DNA from: Tupaia tana
Taxonomy: Eukaryota; Chordata; Mammalia; Scandentia; Tupaiidae
Assembly (NCBI GenBank): GCA_026018925.1
Contig: JAKSZU010000005.1
Location: 24,926,779 to 24,990,778 of the forward strand
DNA: 64,000 bases
Reading direction: 5' to 3'
In this document: positions 53,378 to 64,000 of the stretch, in pieces
Numbering within the stretch: position 1 is the first letter of the stretch
Layout of the letters: every line of letters starts with the position of its first letter
Program-made: the position numbers and the translations under genes
Notes under the pieces: model-generated
Databases searched by the model: none
Seen by the model: the letters and a program-made list of their open reading frames with translations, nothing else
What the model was told of the DNA's origin: nothing

Positions 53378-54549
53378 TGATTAAAATAAAGTAGCAATCC
53401 AGGAATTGTGAATAAAAGGTAATTAAGAGGAAGGAAACTATCCCCACTCCTGCTCCCACAATTAAGAATCCCTAGAAATTGCATGTATGGGAGGAAGGAG
53501 GTGCTGGTGGGGCTGCCGGGCTTCCCACCTAAGTGGGATGGGTTTGAGCCGTTTCTGCTTACATATCACAGGACGTGGTGTTCTCATCAGGCTGTGCGAC
53601 TGGGGACATCTGGACAGCTGACACATGGACAGACACACACACCCACACACACTCGAGTGAAATATACCAGCATGTCAACACTGGCTGTCTCCTGATCGTG
53701 TGAATTATGGCTGCATTTCTTCCTGCTTTTAATTTTGCTGCACATTCTAAATTCTGTTGAGAAGGTATTTTCACCATAACCAGGGAGAAGAAAGTAAGGG
53801 ATTATAAAATGAAATTTACATGCCAGACCCTATGAACAGAACATGCAGGTGGTTGTTCTTTGCTCTCCCATTTCACTCACTCTGCTCGCTCACTCCTCTC
53901 CTTCCCAAGGATGTCCTGTGCTTGATCTCTGGTACATGGACTGCTTGGCTTCTGCGAGGAGTCGTCACCCTGCAGCCCTTCTGCTGCCTCTTGCCCTCAC
54001 TCCCAGCTCTGCGATCTGGCTTCTACTCTCCCACCCTGTCCCGAGGCCAACAGAGGCTTCGTCGTCAAGTCCCAGGGCTACGTCTTATCCTCACCCACTT
54101 CCTTGTCCAGACCGGACACCCTGACTGTTGTCTTCCTGGGTTCGCTCGATAATGTCCTCTTCCAGTTGTCCCCCTGCTGCCATTTCTGGCTCTTCTCAGG
54201 TTTCCTTCTCTCGACTCCTCAGTGCTCCCCAGGACACCCTTCCTACCCCTGAGTCTATTTGCACTTCCTGGGGGTACGACTTTCTCGATTACTGTTCAAA
54301 CAGCACTCTCGAGCTCAACCCTCCCCTCAGCTCTCGCTCTGGATGTCTGTCTAGCGGGATCTCCACTGGGTCATACAACAGGCACCTCGACTTCAACAAG
54401 TTCTGAATCGTGTATGATCGTTCCCCAAAATGAATTCTTCCTCCTGTTCTTTAAGCATAGGTGCCATTAGCCACCGAACTAGTCACTCAAACCCCAAATT
54501 AAGAAATCCATCCATCCTTTCATTTATTCACTCATTCAGCACACCTTAG
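53378..54549. other. Low-copy sequence
   Basis: 53820-54410 is pyrimidine-rich with three overlapping frames (82-110 codons) lacking domains. No gene, though an L2 origin for part is possible. Confidence 0.4.
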
Positions 54550-55025
54550 GCATGAGTGAGCACGGTTCTCAGCCTTGCTCTCACAATTTAGAACCTAGGG
54601 AGGAGGCAAGGTGGTCTCGGATGGTGGCACGATGGGCCGTAAGTTGGCAGACGGGTAAGAAAGTGGCGGTGCTCTGGGGAGTGCTGGGGCTGTGGAGCCA
54701 CGCAGGGCAACCAAACCTCGGCTTTGGAAGATGAGAGACTTCACTGAGGTGACCTAAGCAGAAACACGAAGGATGGGAGGTGAGGTGGGAGCATTCTAGG
54801 CAGAAAAACATGTGCAAATGCCTGGAGAGGAGATGGAATGTGCACGTTACATTCCAGGGACTAAAAATAAATCAGTATGGTAGAAGCCTGGATAGTGGAG
54901 GGTGTGTGTGGACATCAGGCAAAGGGGTGTTCAAGCACCAACTTAGCAAGGACCTTCTTAAAGAACGTGGATTTTACCCAGACGAACATGGAGTCCCTAA
55001 AGAGTTTCTAGCATTTATTCAGTGA
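54550..55025 (+). mobile_element. L2-like remnant
   Basis: 'gagcattctaggcagaaaaa', 'catgtgcaaatgcctggaga', 'gaagcctggatagtggaggg' are classic L2 3'-half text. Confidence 0.65.
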
Positions 55026-55034
55026 ATGGGTGTG

Positions 55035-55280
55035 TTTTTCTTCAGTTTCTACTATAGGGCATGTGCACTTGTCAGAGAGAGAGAATGAGAAAGCAACCCC
55101 CCCACCCCTGGAAGAAAGCCATTTTGCACTCCCTTCTCTCCTCCATTCTCCTCTCTGGATTTTGGACACTCATGCACACGCACTAGGTGTGATTTTGCAA
55201 GCCACTGGACTGGGACTTGAGCCGTGCTGTCGGCCTCGTGAGACTCAGCCGCCTTAACCTCCATGCCATCTGCTGGCTAG
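55035..55280 (-). mobile_element. SINE A-old/C intermediate, reversed
   Basis: 'actatagggcatgtgcactt', 'ctcctccattctcctctctg', 'gatttt' body, 'gggacttgagccgtgctgtc', head 'gccatctgctgg'. Body is A-type, but 'gtgctgtcgg' recalls family C. Confidence 0.72.
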
Positions 55281-55305
55281 GTGCACTTTAAAAAGAGCAC
55301 TTGTG

Positions 55306-55544
55306 GGGACCAGCAGTTAGAGTAATGGCTATGTTGCTGGACTCCCACGCAGTCGACTGCAGTTCGTGTCCCATACCCGGTGGCTTAAACTCACGCAGGG
55401 CGCGTGTGCGTGCGTGCCCAAGATCCTGAGAGGAGAATGGAGAAGGGATTGCGGCGTGGCCATCCCTCCTGGGGGGTGATTTCTCACTTTCTATCTCTCT
55501 GTCTCTCTCTGTCTGGCAAGCACACGCGCCCTATAGCAATAACC

Positions 55545-55591
<47 letters not shown>
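55306..55591 (+). mobile_element. SINE-A with 45-nt poly(A)
   Basis: 'accagcagttagagtaatgg' head, 'gcagttcgtgtcccat', A's from 55548 to 55592. Flanks 'agcacttgtg' and 'agcacctgcg' are a TSD with two differences. Confidence 0.88.
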
Positions 55592-55593
<2 letters not shown>

Positions 55594-55601
55594 CACCTGC
55601 G

Positions 55602-57527
55602 TTTCTGTGGAAAATGGCTTTGCACAGGCCACAAATGGAGGCAGAAAGGCTGATTAGGAGACACAAGGCGATGGCAGCCTCACTAGAGCAATGAGCTTGG
55701 TATCAAAAGATAGCAGGTTCAGGAGTTTCAGAGGCTAGTCCTGACAAGACTTGCTGAATGTCTGTGCAAGAAGATACAGGACTGAGGAGGCTTTCCAGCT
55801 CTGGACTGTTGTTGCACGGTGCAAACTGGTGGCATGTAGTCAAAGAAAGCTGCAGGGTCAGGTTGGGATAGGCAGGGGGTCCAGCAAGCTGAATAGGGAG
55901 TCTGTAACATCTGGGTGGACCTGTCCAGGAGACACACCTGAACGTGGGCCTGGAACTTGGCGGAATCTGGGCTAGAGATGTACTCGAGAGAGACTTGGTA
56001 GTCACTGGCATCAGATGACAGCTGAAGCCCTGGGAGTGGAAGAGGTTGTCCCAGAAGGGCATAAAGCAAAATGGCACTGCAGAACACCAACACTAGAGGG
56101 AAGAGCAGACTACCTCCTGCTTACTTCCACAGCAAATTCTTCAGCCGCATTCTCGTCTATCCACTGTCTTCAGTTCCAACCCTCCACCTTCATCCCCAAG
56201 GCTCTCAGTCAGCTGCTCCAGGCTCTCATTCCTCAGCAGCTGGAGCACTACCATCTTCTTAGGGTCTTTCACTTCTTAGTATGATAAATTAGGCCTCTGG
56301 GATTCGAACTCTACCATTCTTGCCTCATATTGCCCAATGCACCGTTTGCTTTAGCCAGATTCAACCCACAGCTTCCCAAACCACTGTGCCTTCTCATGAA
56401 TACTTTCTTTAAACGTGGTATGCTTCCTGCCTTTACCCTCTCTTTGATCTATCAATAAATCACCCTTCCTGCTCCTTTAAAGCTTAGGCAGTATTTCCCC
56501 GGAGGCCTTCTCGGCTCCAGTCTGATTGAGATGCCCTTCCTCTGTGCCCACATCACGTTATGCTCCCACTGTGGCTGTCCACGCTCGGCGCCACTGCGAT
56601 CAATTACTGATGTTTCCTTCCTTCACCAAACTGCCATCTTACTCCACTGTACGTTCTTCATCTCTGGCACACAGTAGGTACTTAGTATGTGCTGAACAAA
56701 TAGATAATTGCTAACAATTACTGAGCACTTCCAGCTGAATCCTCACTCACTGGAGCCTCGGAACACCACGAGTGAAGCAGCCCTCCACAGGGATCTCTCT
56801 GGAACAGGACGCTGAAGCACTGGCTAACATGCGGAGCGGGGCTGACACAGGACTTGGGTCTCCCTCCAGAACCTGTGCTTCTAGCCAGGCGAGGTCCCCT
56901 CTAACTCCTTCCTCCGAACCCAAAGAACGTTTTACGTACATTTTTTTCTTGCCATTTTTCAAACAAGTAAACTTCTCTGTGCATTGTAAGCTCCATGGGG
57001 AGAGCAGCGGTCTGTTACCTACATTCTTCACAACAATTGCTACAAAGCTTTTCACAACCTATTCAATAAACACCTAAGACATTCATGTGGGCTTTTGGTA
57101 TACGTTCGCTGTTTGGGGATCTGTTGCCATGAACTGTGTGAGGCATATCTTACCTGTATCTCTGTTAAGTGTCACAACATTCTTTTAAGATGGTATCAAT
57201 TTTGCTATTTTATAAGTGAAGACTGTGGGCTTAGGACAGCGATGTTGTTTGCTTTGGTCATGAGGCTGTGAGGGGCTGGCTCACTGCCTAGCGTGGTGGT
57301 CATCTCCACATACGAAGGGGACCATACACGTTATGGTCAACAAGGGACAACCAGTTCAGATAGAGAATGACGCCAAGACAGACCCCAGGAGACCTATGTC
57401 ACAGCCTTAGCACACTGTGGCAGTCTGGTGACAATTCCCTTGGAGACGGTGGTGGCAAACTTGAAATCCATGAGCTATCACTGGGTGGGACTGAAAGGCT
57501 GCACACATATTATCCGACCTGGGTGTG
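55602..57527. other. Low-copy sequence with L2
   Basis: 56480-56710 ('tccccggaggccttctcggc', 'ctctggcacacagtaggtac') is an L2 3' region. The 121-124-codon minus frames at 55703-56093 overlap in two frames and have no domains. No gene recognised. Confidence 0.45.
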
Positions 57528-57661
57528 GGGGGTGTCCTCAAGAAGTCTGTGGGAAATTCATAGTTAAAACACTACATGGATTTCAAGAAAACAGAAAGTT
57601 TTACACCAAAATAAAATTGCACTTTAATCTCATTTTCCCTTAAATGTTTCAAAGTCTCCTC
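57528..57661 (+). mobile_element. Short TIR element, copy 3
   Basis: Left arm 'gggtgtcctcaagaagtctg' with 'gggaaattcatag', right arm 'cattttcccttaaatgtttc' then 'aaagtctcct'. Diverged; interior A/T-rich. Confidence 0.45.
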
Positions 57662-58180
57662 ACACTAGCTTGAAACATCTGCACCTAACATAACAGCCTC
57701 CAGCTTCTGGGCTAGGTTCATTTGATCATATGAGACTGGGCTTGCATCTCTCTAGCAATCAATTCATTTCACAAAATTTCTCTTTAAACATGTGTAAACT
57801 GCCAAGCCAGCAAGTGCTTTTTTTTTTTTTTTTTTTCCATTTGTCTAAAGCCTCTCAGGGGTCCTGAGATTTATCATTGCTTCATGCATGAAAGGACATT
57901 TTTATGCCAGAGCAAATAATACAGATACAATTAGTTTCTAGCAGAAACTTTCAAAAACCACACTACTCTTCAACACGAGGCTACCAATTTGGTTTTACCA
58001 ATCTGTCCTCAATTATTAAATACCTCAAAATCACGCAGACTTGGCAACGCAGCCTGTAAGTACAGGGCAGAGAGTCTAATAAAGAAGCACTAACAGCCAT
58101 TTCACCGCTACCTGATCTTAAGTTCTAATGACACTGTTTTAACACTTTGGGTATGTGGGATAAAGGCTAAAGGATGAGAT
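57662..58180. other. Low-copy sequence
   Basis: AT-rich, with an 18-T run at 57819-57836. Nothing recognised. Confidence 0.35.
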
Positions 58181-58508
58181 GAGGCTTCAGAAAGTTCATA
58201 GTGAAATGGAATTACTGTATGAGTTTGGGTGGCCAAATGGTTGCACAGTGGTAAAATGCAGCACTCTGTGAAGTGGACCCACACGGGAAGGTTCCAAGTT
58301 CACACACAGAGATCTCCTTGAGTATTCCGGGTGCGCGTGTGCTGGGGTGGGGTGAATAGCTATGGGGGTGCTGTACCACTCTCTCTGCATCACTTTCATA
58401 GAAGAGATAGATGAACGAACTTTTCTAGAGTATGGGTTTTAGTGCAAAAAAATGTTTGAATCCATGTTGTTTTTTCATAATACTCACATCTATTAACTTT
58501 TTGAAAAC
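58181..58508 (+). mobile_element. Short TIR element, copy 4, split by SINE-D
   Basis: Left arm 'gaggcttcagaaagttcata' at 58181-58200, right arm 'catctattaactttttgaaa'. The two halves flank the SINE-D at 58227-58429. Confidence 0.55.
58227..58429 (+). mobile_element. SINE-D in a TIR element, 10-bp TSD
   Basis: Flanks 'gtatgagttt' (58217-58226) and 'gtatgggttt' (58430-58439). 'gcacagtggtaaaatgcagc', 'ttccaagttcacacacagag'; the 7SL-like body is much eroded. Confidence 0.75.
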
Positions 58509-58862
58509 ACATAAGCATGAGAATTCTAATTATTCACATGCCGTCCTGACTAGACCTCCCAAAACTGCTCCCCCAAACTCAGTTTATTAGAAGCAAATGT
58601 CTATAAACTGTAGTATACCGTACCATGGAGTACTCATGGTACCACAAGGCCGTTCTCTTCCTGAATTCTCAGTAAACCTCTCCACCCACCCAGTTGGACA
58701 AAATGAGGAAGCCTAGGAATCTTCCCTGCGCCCTCCTCCCTGGCTCCCCGCGAGCCAGTCCACCACCAACTGTTACCACCTGGGGGTCTCATCACAGAGT
58801 CTGGTCCCTTCCGAAGCTCTCCCCACACCACAGCCAAGGAACACCTTCTCAAAGTATAAACT

Positions 58863-59110
58863 GGGCCAGTTCCATGGCCTAGTGGTTAAAGGAGCTAGAT
58901 CCCACATGGCCGACTATGTGGTTCAAATTCAGCCTGATGTCCTGAAAAACATGCCAGGTGCATGCATGCAGGAAAGCCAGACAGGATACAGAAATAAAGA
59001 AGGGATTGTGGCATGACCCTTCCCTATTGGAGGATGCTTCTCCCACCCACTCCACCTCACCCCCTCCACTACCTCCACCGAACACATACACTCTGGCAAA
59101 ATTAAAACCA
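58863..59110 (+). mobile_element. SINE-C copy
   Basis: 'gggccagttccatggcctag', 'tggttaaaggagctagatcc', 'cctgaaaaacatgccaggtg', 'gcatgacccttccctattgg', 'acatacactctggcaaaatt'. Close to the C consensus. Confidence 0.82.
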
Positions 59111-59251
59111 AGAAACAAAACCAGCCTCCTACCCCTGCCTGCTGTGGCGTAAGATCATAATAAACCTTAGCTGTTCTAACTTTGCATGCAGTAGTGTCAT
59201 TTCACACCAGTTCTAATAGATAGTTTACGTATAGTAACACAAAGAGTATGA

Positions 59252-59373
59252 CAGGTCTTCGAACACTTTTGGAAAATGTGTATCATGAACAATCTATTCA
59301 TGGACTTCAAGTTCTGGCACTAAAGCAAACCCACCTTTTAATTCTGTTTTCCCACAAACTTTGTGAACTCTCC
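59252..59373 (-). mobile_element. Short TIR element, copy 5, reversed
   Basis: 'aggtcttcgaacacttttgg' at the left and 'ttctgttttcccacaaactt' to 'tgtgaactctcc' at the right match the other copies in reverse. Confidence 0.5.
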
Positions 59374-60399
59374 TCATATGTAATGTATAGAAATCCAGAT
59401 ACTACAATGCTCACACTTCATGTTCACAATAGGACTTTTTAGCAGAAATTTTAGGTACACCCGTTCAACCAATCAATTTGACCAAAATGTAATGATTCAT
59501 GATTAGGGGATAATAAATACATGTAGTACAAAGAAAACAGGACAAGTGCTTACTGTGGGCCCATGTTCTTAGGCTCCCATTATTATATTTAATGACCTAC
59601 CCACTGACACGCAATTTTGTAAATCTACTTTCCTCATTAGTCTATCATTACTTTTAATGTTTTTCTTAAAATAAGCCTGAAACTTGTGCAGGTTATAAAA
59701 AACTAGCAGTCAGCAAAAATCCAGCCACAAAAGCAATCACTTTCGCTGCTTTAAGTAAACACATTTGGAAAATCATTTCTTACTGAAGGAAAAAATCGCT
59801 AGCTAACAGGTTAAAAATAGTACAATCAGTGAATTTATTATTCCAAAATGTGCACAGTGTATTACTGTCTTTTTCTGAGCCTTATAGAGAATGCACACTT
59901 TGTAACCATGTGGACAAGTACAGTAAAAGCAAAATTCTATTTTATTCGTCTGTGATCCTGCTTACAAATGACCCAATGTGCACTTTCAGGATTTACTAGG
60001 AAAGTATTACAAGTAACAGAATCATGCGAGGTGTCAGTCATCCTTCAGTTAATTTTTTTAATGTAAATCCTCTAACAAGTTGGTCATAGTTCAGAGATTC
60101 CTCAATCTAAAGAACCTGCAAGTTCTTCAAAGGAAAGTGTTTTCAGAGATGGTGGAAAGTATTTTATTTAGGAAGGTAGATTTACCCAAGATCAGTAATT
60201 TCACCCTGATACCACTCTAACCTGCTCAAACTAAAGGCAATATAAATAAAACTTCTTCCATTTTGAAATCTCAAAACAGATGTGTTTTTGTTCAATCCTC
60301 TTGGCAAGTCAGGGATTACAGTTTGTTTTTCCCTATGGCAAAAACTACTGGAGGCTGGAGGATTGCAGCATCGAGTCCATCTTTCTCTGTTTCGTAAAA
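59374..60399. other. AT-rich low-copy sequence
   Basis: The longest repeat-free AT-rich stretch of the window, with several AATAAA-like hexamers but no associated coding frame. It could be an old 3' UTR or plain intergenic DNA. Confidence 0.35.
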
Positions 60400-60947
60400 G
60401 AAGAAAAAGAAAGAAGTACCAGCAAATAATGTGGCATATAAGTTTGTGCAGCAGCTATGGCAAACAGTATGGCTGTTCCTCAGAGTTGAACCTAAAATTC
60501 CATATGAGCCAGCAATTCCTAGGTTTACACTTAGAGAACTGGAACCAGGAGCTCAGGCAGACACGACATTCACAGTAGTAGTAGTCCCAATTGCTGAGAA
60601 GTGGAAAACCCAAATATCCATTGATGGAATATTATCCAGCCTTAAAAAGGAAATTCTGACAGATACTACAAGGGGAACCTTAAAAACGATGCTAAGCAAA
60701 ATAAGTCACACACAAAAGGACAGATTGTATGTATTCCACCTATATGGGATATCCAGAGCAGTTGAATCACAGAAATAGAATGCAGGTTACCAGATGCCTG
60801 AGGGTGGCAGTTACTACAGGGTGGGTACAGAGTACCTGCTTGGGATGAAGAGTTCTGCAGGTGATGATGGACAGTGGTGATGCTGCCTAACACCATGAAT
60901 GTACTTAGCGTTGATCAATTGGATACTTAAAAATAGTATACTTAAGG

Positions 60948-61190
60948 GACCAGCAGATGGTGTAATGGTTACGTCACCAGATTCCCACATGGGCAACCGT
61001 GGTTTGAGTTCCAGACCCAATGGCTTCAAACTCACACGAGGCCCATGTGCGTGCATGCCCAAAATCCCAAGAGGAGAATGGAGAAGGAATTGCAGTGTGG
61101 CCATCCCCCTTGGGGGGTGATTTCTCGCTTTCTCTCTCTCTCTCCAGTGAGCACATGTGCCCTATACCAAAAATCTCTTTAAAAATATAT
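60948..61190 (+). mobile_element. SINE A-old in L1
   Basis: 'gggaccagcagatggtgtaa', 'gtggtttgagttccagaccc', 'gccatcccccttggggggtg', 'cctataccaaaaatctc'. Confidence 0.85.
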
Positions 61191-61196
61191 TTTGGG

Positions 61197-61451
61197 GAAA
61201 CCAGCAGTTAGCATAATGGCTATGTCGCTGGACTCCCACGTAGTCGACCACGGTTCACGTCCTGGACCCGGTGGCTTAAAACTCACACCGGGAGCGTGTG
61301 CGTGCGTGCCCAAGATCCCGAGAGGAGAATGGAGGAGAAGGGACTGAGCATGACCAACCCCCTGGGGGGTGATTTCTCGTTTTCTGTTTCTATGTCTCTC
61401 TCTGTCTGGCGAGCACACGCGCCCTATAGTGAAAACCTCTCAAAAAAAAAA
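61197..61451 (+). mobile_element. SINE-A (A2)
   Basis: 'aaccagcagttagcataatg', 'cacggttcacgtcctgg', 'cttaaaactc', 'tctatgtctctctctgtctg', 'tagtgaaaacctctc'. Inserted directly behind the A-old copy, near its A-rich end; a TSD is not clear. Confidence 0.88.
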
Positions 61452-61501
61452 ATTGGCTAAAATAATCATCTTTATGTTATTTTACAACAATAAAAAAAAC
61501 A

Positions 61502-61771
61502 GGGTTTTTGTTTTGTTTTGTTTTGCTTTGTTTTTGAGAGAAGAATTTTTGCCATAGGATGCTTGCACTCCCTAGAGAGAAAGAGAAAGTGAGAAATCAT
61601 TCCCCCCAGGGGGGATGGCCACACTGCAACCCCTTCTCCATTCTCCTCTTGGGATTTTGGGCAAGCACCCAACATGCTGGCCTAAGTTTCAAGCTACTGG
61701 GTCTGGGACTCAAACCACCATCAAGTATGTGGGAATCCAGTGTCTTAACCACTATGCAAACTGTTGGTCCC
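61502..61771 (-). mobile_element. SINE A-old, reversed
   Basis: (TTTTG)n tail at 61504-61533, 'gccataggatgcttgcactc', 'gggactcaaaccaccatcaa', head 'tgcaaactgttggtcccc'. Inserted at the L1 poly(A). Confidence 0.83.
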
Positions 61772-61809
61772 CAAAACCAACTTTTTATGATAGCTTTCAG
61801 TTATATCTA

Positions 61810-61910
61810 TTTGAAACCTGGACCTGCTACTTTCCAGCAATGACTCTGGGAAAATTACTTAACCTATCCCTACCTCATGGAAGATTAGCATGAAAAGGAG
61901 GTGGTGGGTT
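61810..61910 (+). mobile_element. MIR fragment
   Basis: 'tgggaaaattacttaaccta' and 'tccctacctcatgg' are the plus-strand MIR core. Confidence 0.55.
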
Positions 61911-62756
61911 TGGGTATGTACATACCAGGCTACTACTCAAAAAGAATGGTTGCTATTTGAGCAGCTCTGGAAATCAGACAGATAGCAATGTATTATCACA
62001 GAAAACAAGAATGATGAGAGATGAAACAAGCCTTAAAATGTTAATATGCAGAGCTTGGTAACAAAGAAACTTGAAAAGGGGGTGGAAGACAGTCGGCTTT
62101 CCAACAGTTCACGAAAAACTCTCAGATGTAGAGGACTTGATGTACTAAAAGTTCAGTATGAAGACTGTGATACAGAAGCTGGGAAGACAGTGCAATCTTA
62201 GGACCCCACTGGCAACCTGGTTCCCCATCATTTGTTTATTCTAAGAACACTCTTTCAGATACATGAATGAACAAGAATGCTTCCACAATAGTGCTCCCAA
62301 GAGCGATGGTCTTTGAAAGCCATATAACACGAAGATTGGTCTGGAGGACAGAAGGCTTCCTGGGAGAATGAAGGATGGACTGGAGATAATGGCATCATAA
62401 ATTAACAATGTGAGTTACACACAACGGAACAGGCTCCAAGTGCTCCAGAGGAGGCTGACTAACCTCTCCGTAGCTGGATTTTACAGAAGCCATTACTACA
62501 CAGAAGGGAGGGGCAGTAGAAATAGTGACCTTTAAAGGTATGTGCCTTCTAAGAGTCTATGATTCTAAATTTACAATGTTTAAACATGGGATCTTCCAGA
62601 AGACATGCTACTATATAAAGACAAATGCAAGTTACGTGCTAACTAGACCCAGGCACACGGCCAGTGTTGTTTACACACGTGCAATGCAGTTCCAGCGAAA
62701 ACTTCTTGGGATAACAAAATCAGTAATCTAAGCAAAAGTACTTACTAATGCTTTCT
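61911..62756. other. Low-copy sequence
   Basis: Nothing recognised; AT-balanced sequence without long frames. Confidence 0.35.
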
Positions 62757-62771
62757 AAAGTGTATACTTGT

Positions 62772-63015
62772 TTGCTTGCTTGCTTTTTTCCAAAGGTTGT
62801 ACTTGCCTGAGAGTAACAGAGAGAGGGAGAAAGCACCCACCTACGAGGTGCAGTCTCCCTAAAATTTCTTCTCCACTTCTCCATCCTGTTGGGCTTTGGG
62901 ACACATACACTCAGATGCCCAGTGTGTTTTTCAAGCCACAAGGACTGAGACTCGAACTGTGGTCAGCTATGTGAGGTCCGGATCCATTAACTACTAGGCT
63001 ACAGGGCCGTCCCCC
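62772..63015 (-). mobile_element. SINE-C, reversed, perfect 15-bp TSD
   Basis: Flanks 'aaagtgtatacttgt' at 62757-62771 and 63016-63030 are identical although the element is well diverged. 'ccaaaggttgtacttgcctg', 'ctccacttctccatcctgtt', 'gagactcgaactgtggtcag', head 'gctacagggccgtcccc'. Confidence 0.88.
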
Positions 63016-63099
63016 AAAGTGTATACTTGTAATTTGCAAATACATTGTAGGCAAAAAGGAAGAAACACACTTAAAAACCCACAAGCACAAATAAAACAA

Positions 63100-63330
63100 C
63101 TTTAATAGATATTATTTTGTATTTATATAGCGCCTTCTTCAAGAACCTTAAATGCTTTACAGACATTATCTCTAATTATCCCCACAACAACCCTGTGAGG
63201 TAGGTATTACTCCCATTTTACAAGACAGGGAGACTGAAGCACAGAGAGGTTAAGTGACTTGCCCAAGGTCACACAGTTAAATTCACTGAAGAGCCAGGAC
63301 CTGAGCACCTTAGCCTCCCAGCTCCCAGCC
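63100..63330 (-). mobile_element. Well-preserved MIR
   Basis: 'ttatatagcgccttcttcaa', 'gctttacagacattatctct', 'aacaaccctgtgaggtaggt', 'gaagcacagagaggttaagt', 'gacttgcccaaggtcacaca' are nearly intact. The best-kept MIR in the window. Confidence 0.9.
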
Positions 63331-64000
63331 AAATACCTCATAAGAGAATCTTTAATGAAAAGTATCTTTAAACAAAGTATCAAGAGTAGTATGTTATGAA
63401 AATGAGGTCTTTCTACTGCCATCAAGGAAAGAAAAAAAACCTACACTGATGGTTAGAGGCTCCAAGACCCATACATTTCCATCTTTCCCTTTCCCTAAGG
63501 TCCCCTGGTTCCTGTCTTAAGTAATCTTCTAAAGGTAAAATTTCAAGACAGAAGCCATGTGACTTAGAAATAGGATTTAATTTAGAATATTTACCTTCAG
63601 TTACGATAATTTATAGAAATTTTTGTTCCAATATACAAAATATGGGACAGTCATCCCAACAAACATGTACATAGTTATACAGCAATCGGCCACCATTTAC
63701 AACTTAAACCTGCCCCTCGTTTTAATTATAGGCAACCAACCTCACAACTGCTTTCTATCTGGGTCACTTTTCTTACTTACTATACCTGTATTTTTTCTCC
63801 CAACTCTAGCCCTATATATTTCAAAAATTTACTGAGTTTTTGATAAAACTTTAAAACATTTGACTTAGATCCAGCTGCACTAAGAGTAAGAAGTAAATTT
63901 GGAACCATTACCCCGTAGTCCCTCCCCTGACAAATCATACTATTAAATATGGTACGGATGTGAACAAAGTATGTGACTACCATGGAACTCAACATAAATG
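63331..64000. other. Low-copy sequence to window end
   Basis: Nothing recognised. The frames at 63623-63995 have no known features. Confidence 0.35.

Larger units (their letters stand above)
60400..61500 (+). mobile_element. L1 3' end (L1MB/ME-like) with two SINEs
   Basis: 'ggcaaacagtatggctgttc', 'aatattatccagccttaaaa', 'gatgctaagcaaaataagtc', 'ccatgaatgtacttagcgtt' to 'aaatagtatactta', resuming after the SINEs with 'ttatgttattttacaacaat' and the A-tail. Confidence 0.82.

Noticed and set aside
1..64000. Colugo as the source organism
   Set aside because: I associate colugo genomes with tRNA-Ile dimer SINEs lacking a tRNA-unrelated body; none is seen here, while a different tRNA SINE and 7SL-like elements are abundant.

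Overview
The window is mammalian nuclear DNA that looks intergenic or deep-intronic. I found no multi-exon gene, no rRNA, no functional tRNA and no CRISPR. Nearly every ORF above 60 codons is a shadow of a SINE, an L1 remnant or simple GC-rich sequence. The only convincing protein-coding stretch is an intact, intronless copy of CRIPT on the minus strand at 10984-11289. It lies inside a processed retrocopy that is itself inserted in an old L1.

Organism. MIR, L2, MER5, Tigger, MLT1/MST-like LTRs and old L1M elements show a placental mammal with a slowly evolving repeat landscape. The dominant young repeat is a roughly 260-bp tRNA-derived SINE that is not Alu, B1, B2, ID, the rabbit C-SINE, Can-SINE or the horse ERE. 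Several elements also carry 7SL RNA-like sequence, which points to Euarchontoglires. The tRNA-Ile dimer SINE I associate with colugos is absent. A tree shrew is my best guess, held with low to moderate confidence.

Names used below. SINE-A is the young full-length tRNA-derived family, with subtypes A1 and A2. A-old is its diverged, CpG-poor relatives. SINE-B is a short form lacking the middle of A. SINE-C is a more diverged relative with a 'ggcctagtggttaag' head. SINE-D has a tRNA-like head joined to a 7SL-like body and a short CT-rich tail. These are my labels, not database names.

Layout. 1-6650 is low-copy sequence with scattered SINEs, a MER5 copy and L2. 6650-16560 is one plus-strand L1M pierced by about fifteen later insertions, including the CRIPT retrocopy. 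16.7-25.2 kb is dense in SINEs and L1 3' ends. 25.2-35.2 kb is mixed, with MST- and MLT1-like LTRs. 35215-38275 is a second L1M interrupted by a Tigger7-like transposon, which in turn carries an unidentified 338-bp insertion. 38.3-45.8 kb is the most GC-rich and gene-like in composition, but I see no gene in it. 45.8-64 kb returns to SINE-rich sequence with MIR, L2 and a small family of about 125-bp terminal-inverted-repeat elements.

No genes work together here. The biology on view is retrotransposition: L1-driven insertion of SINEs, of a cellular mRNA, of short tail-only fragments and of at least one unknown sequence, with target-site duplications (TSDs) still readable.
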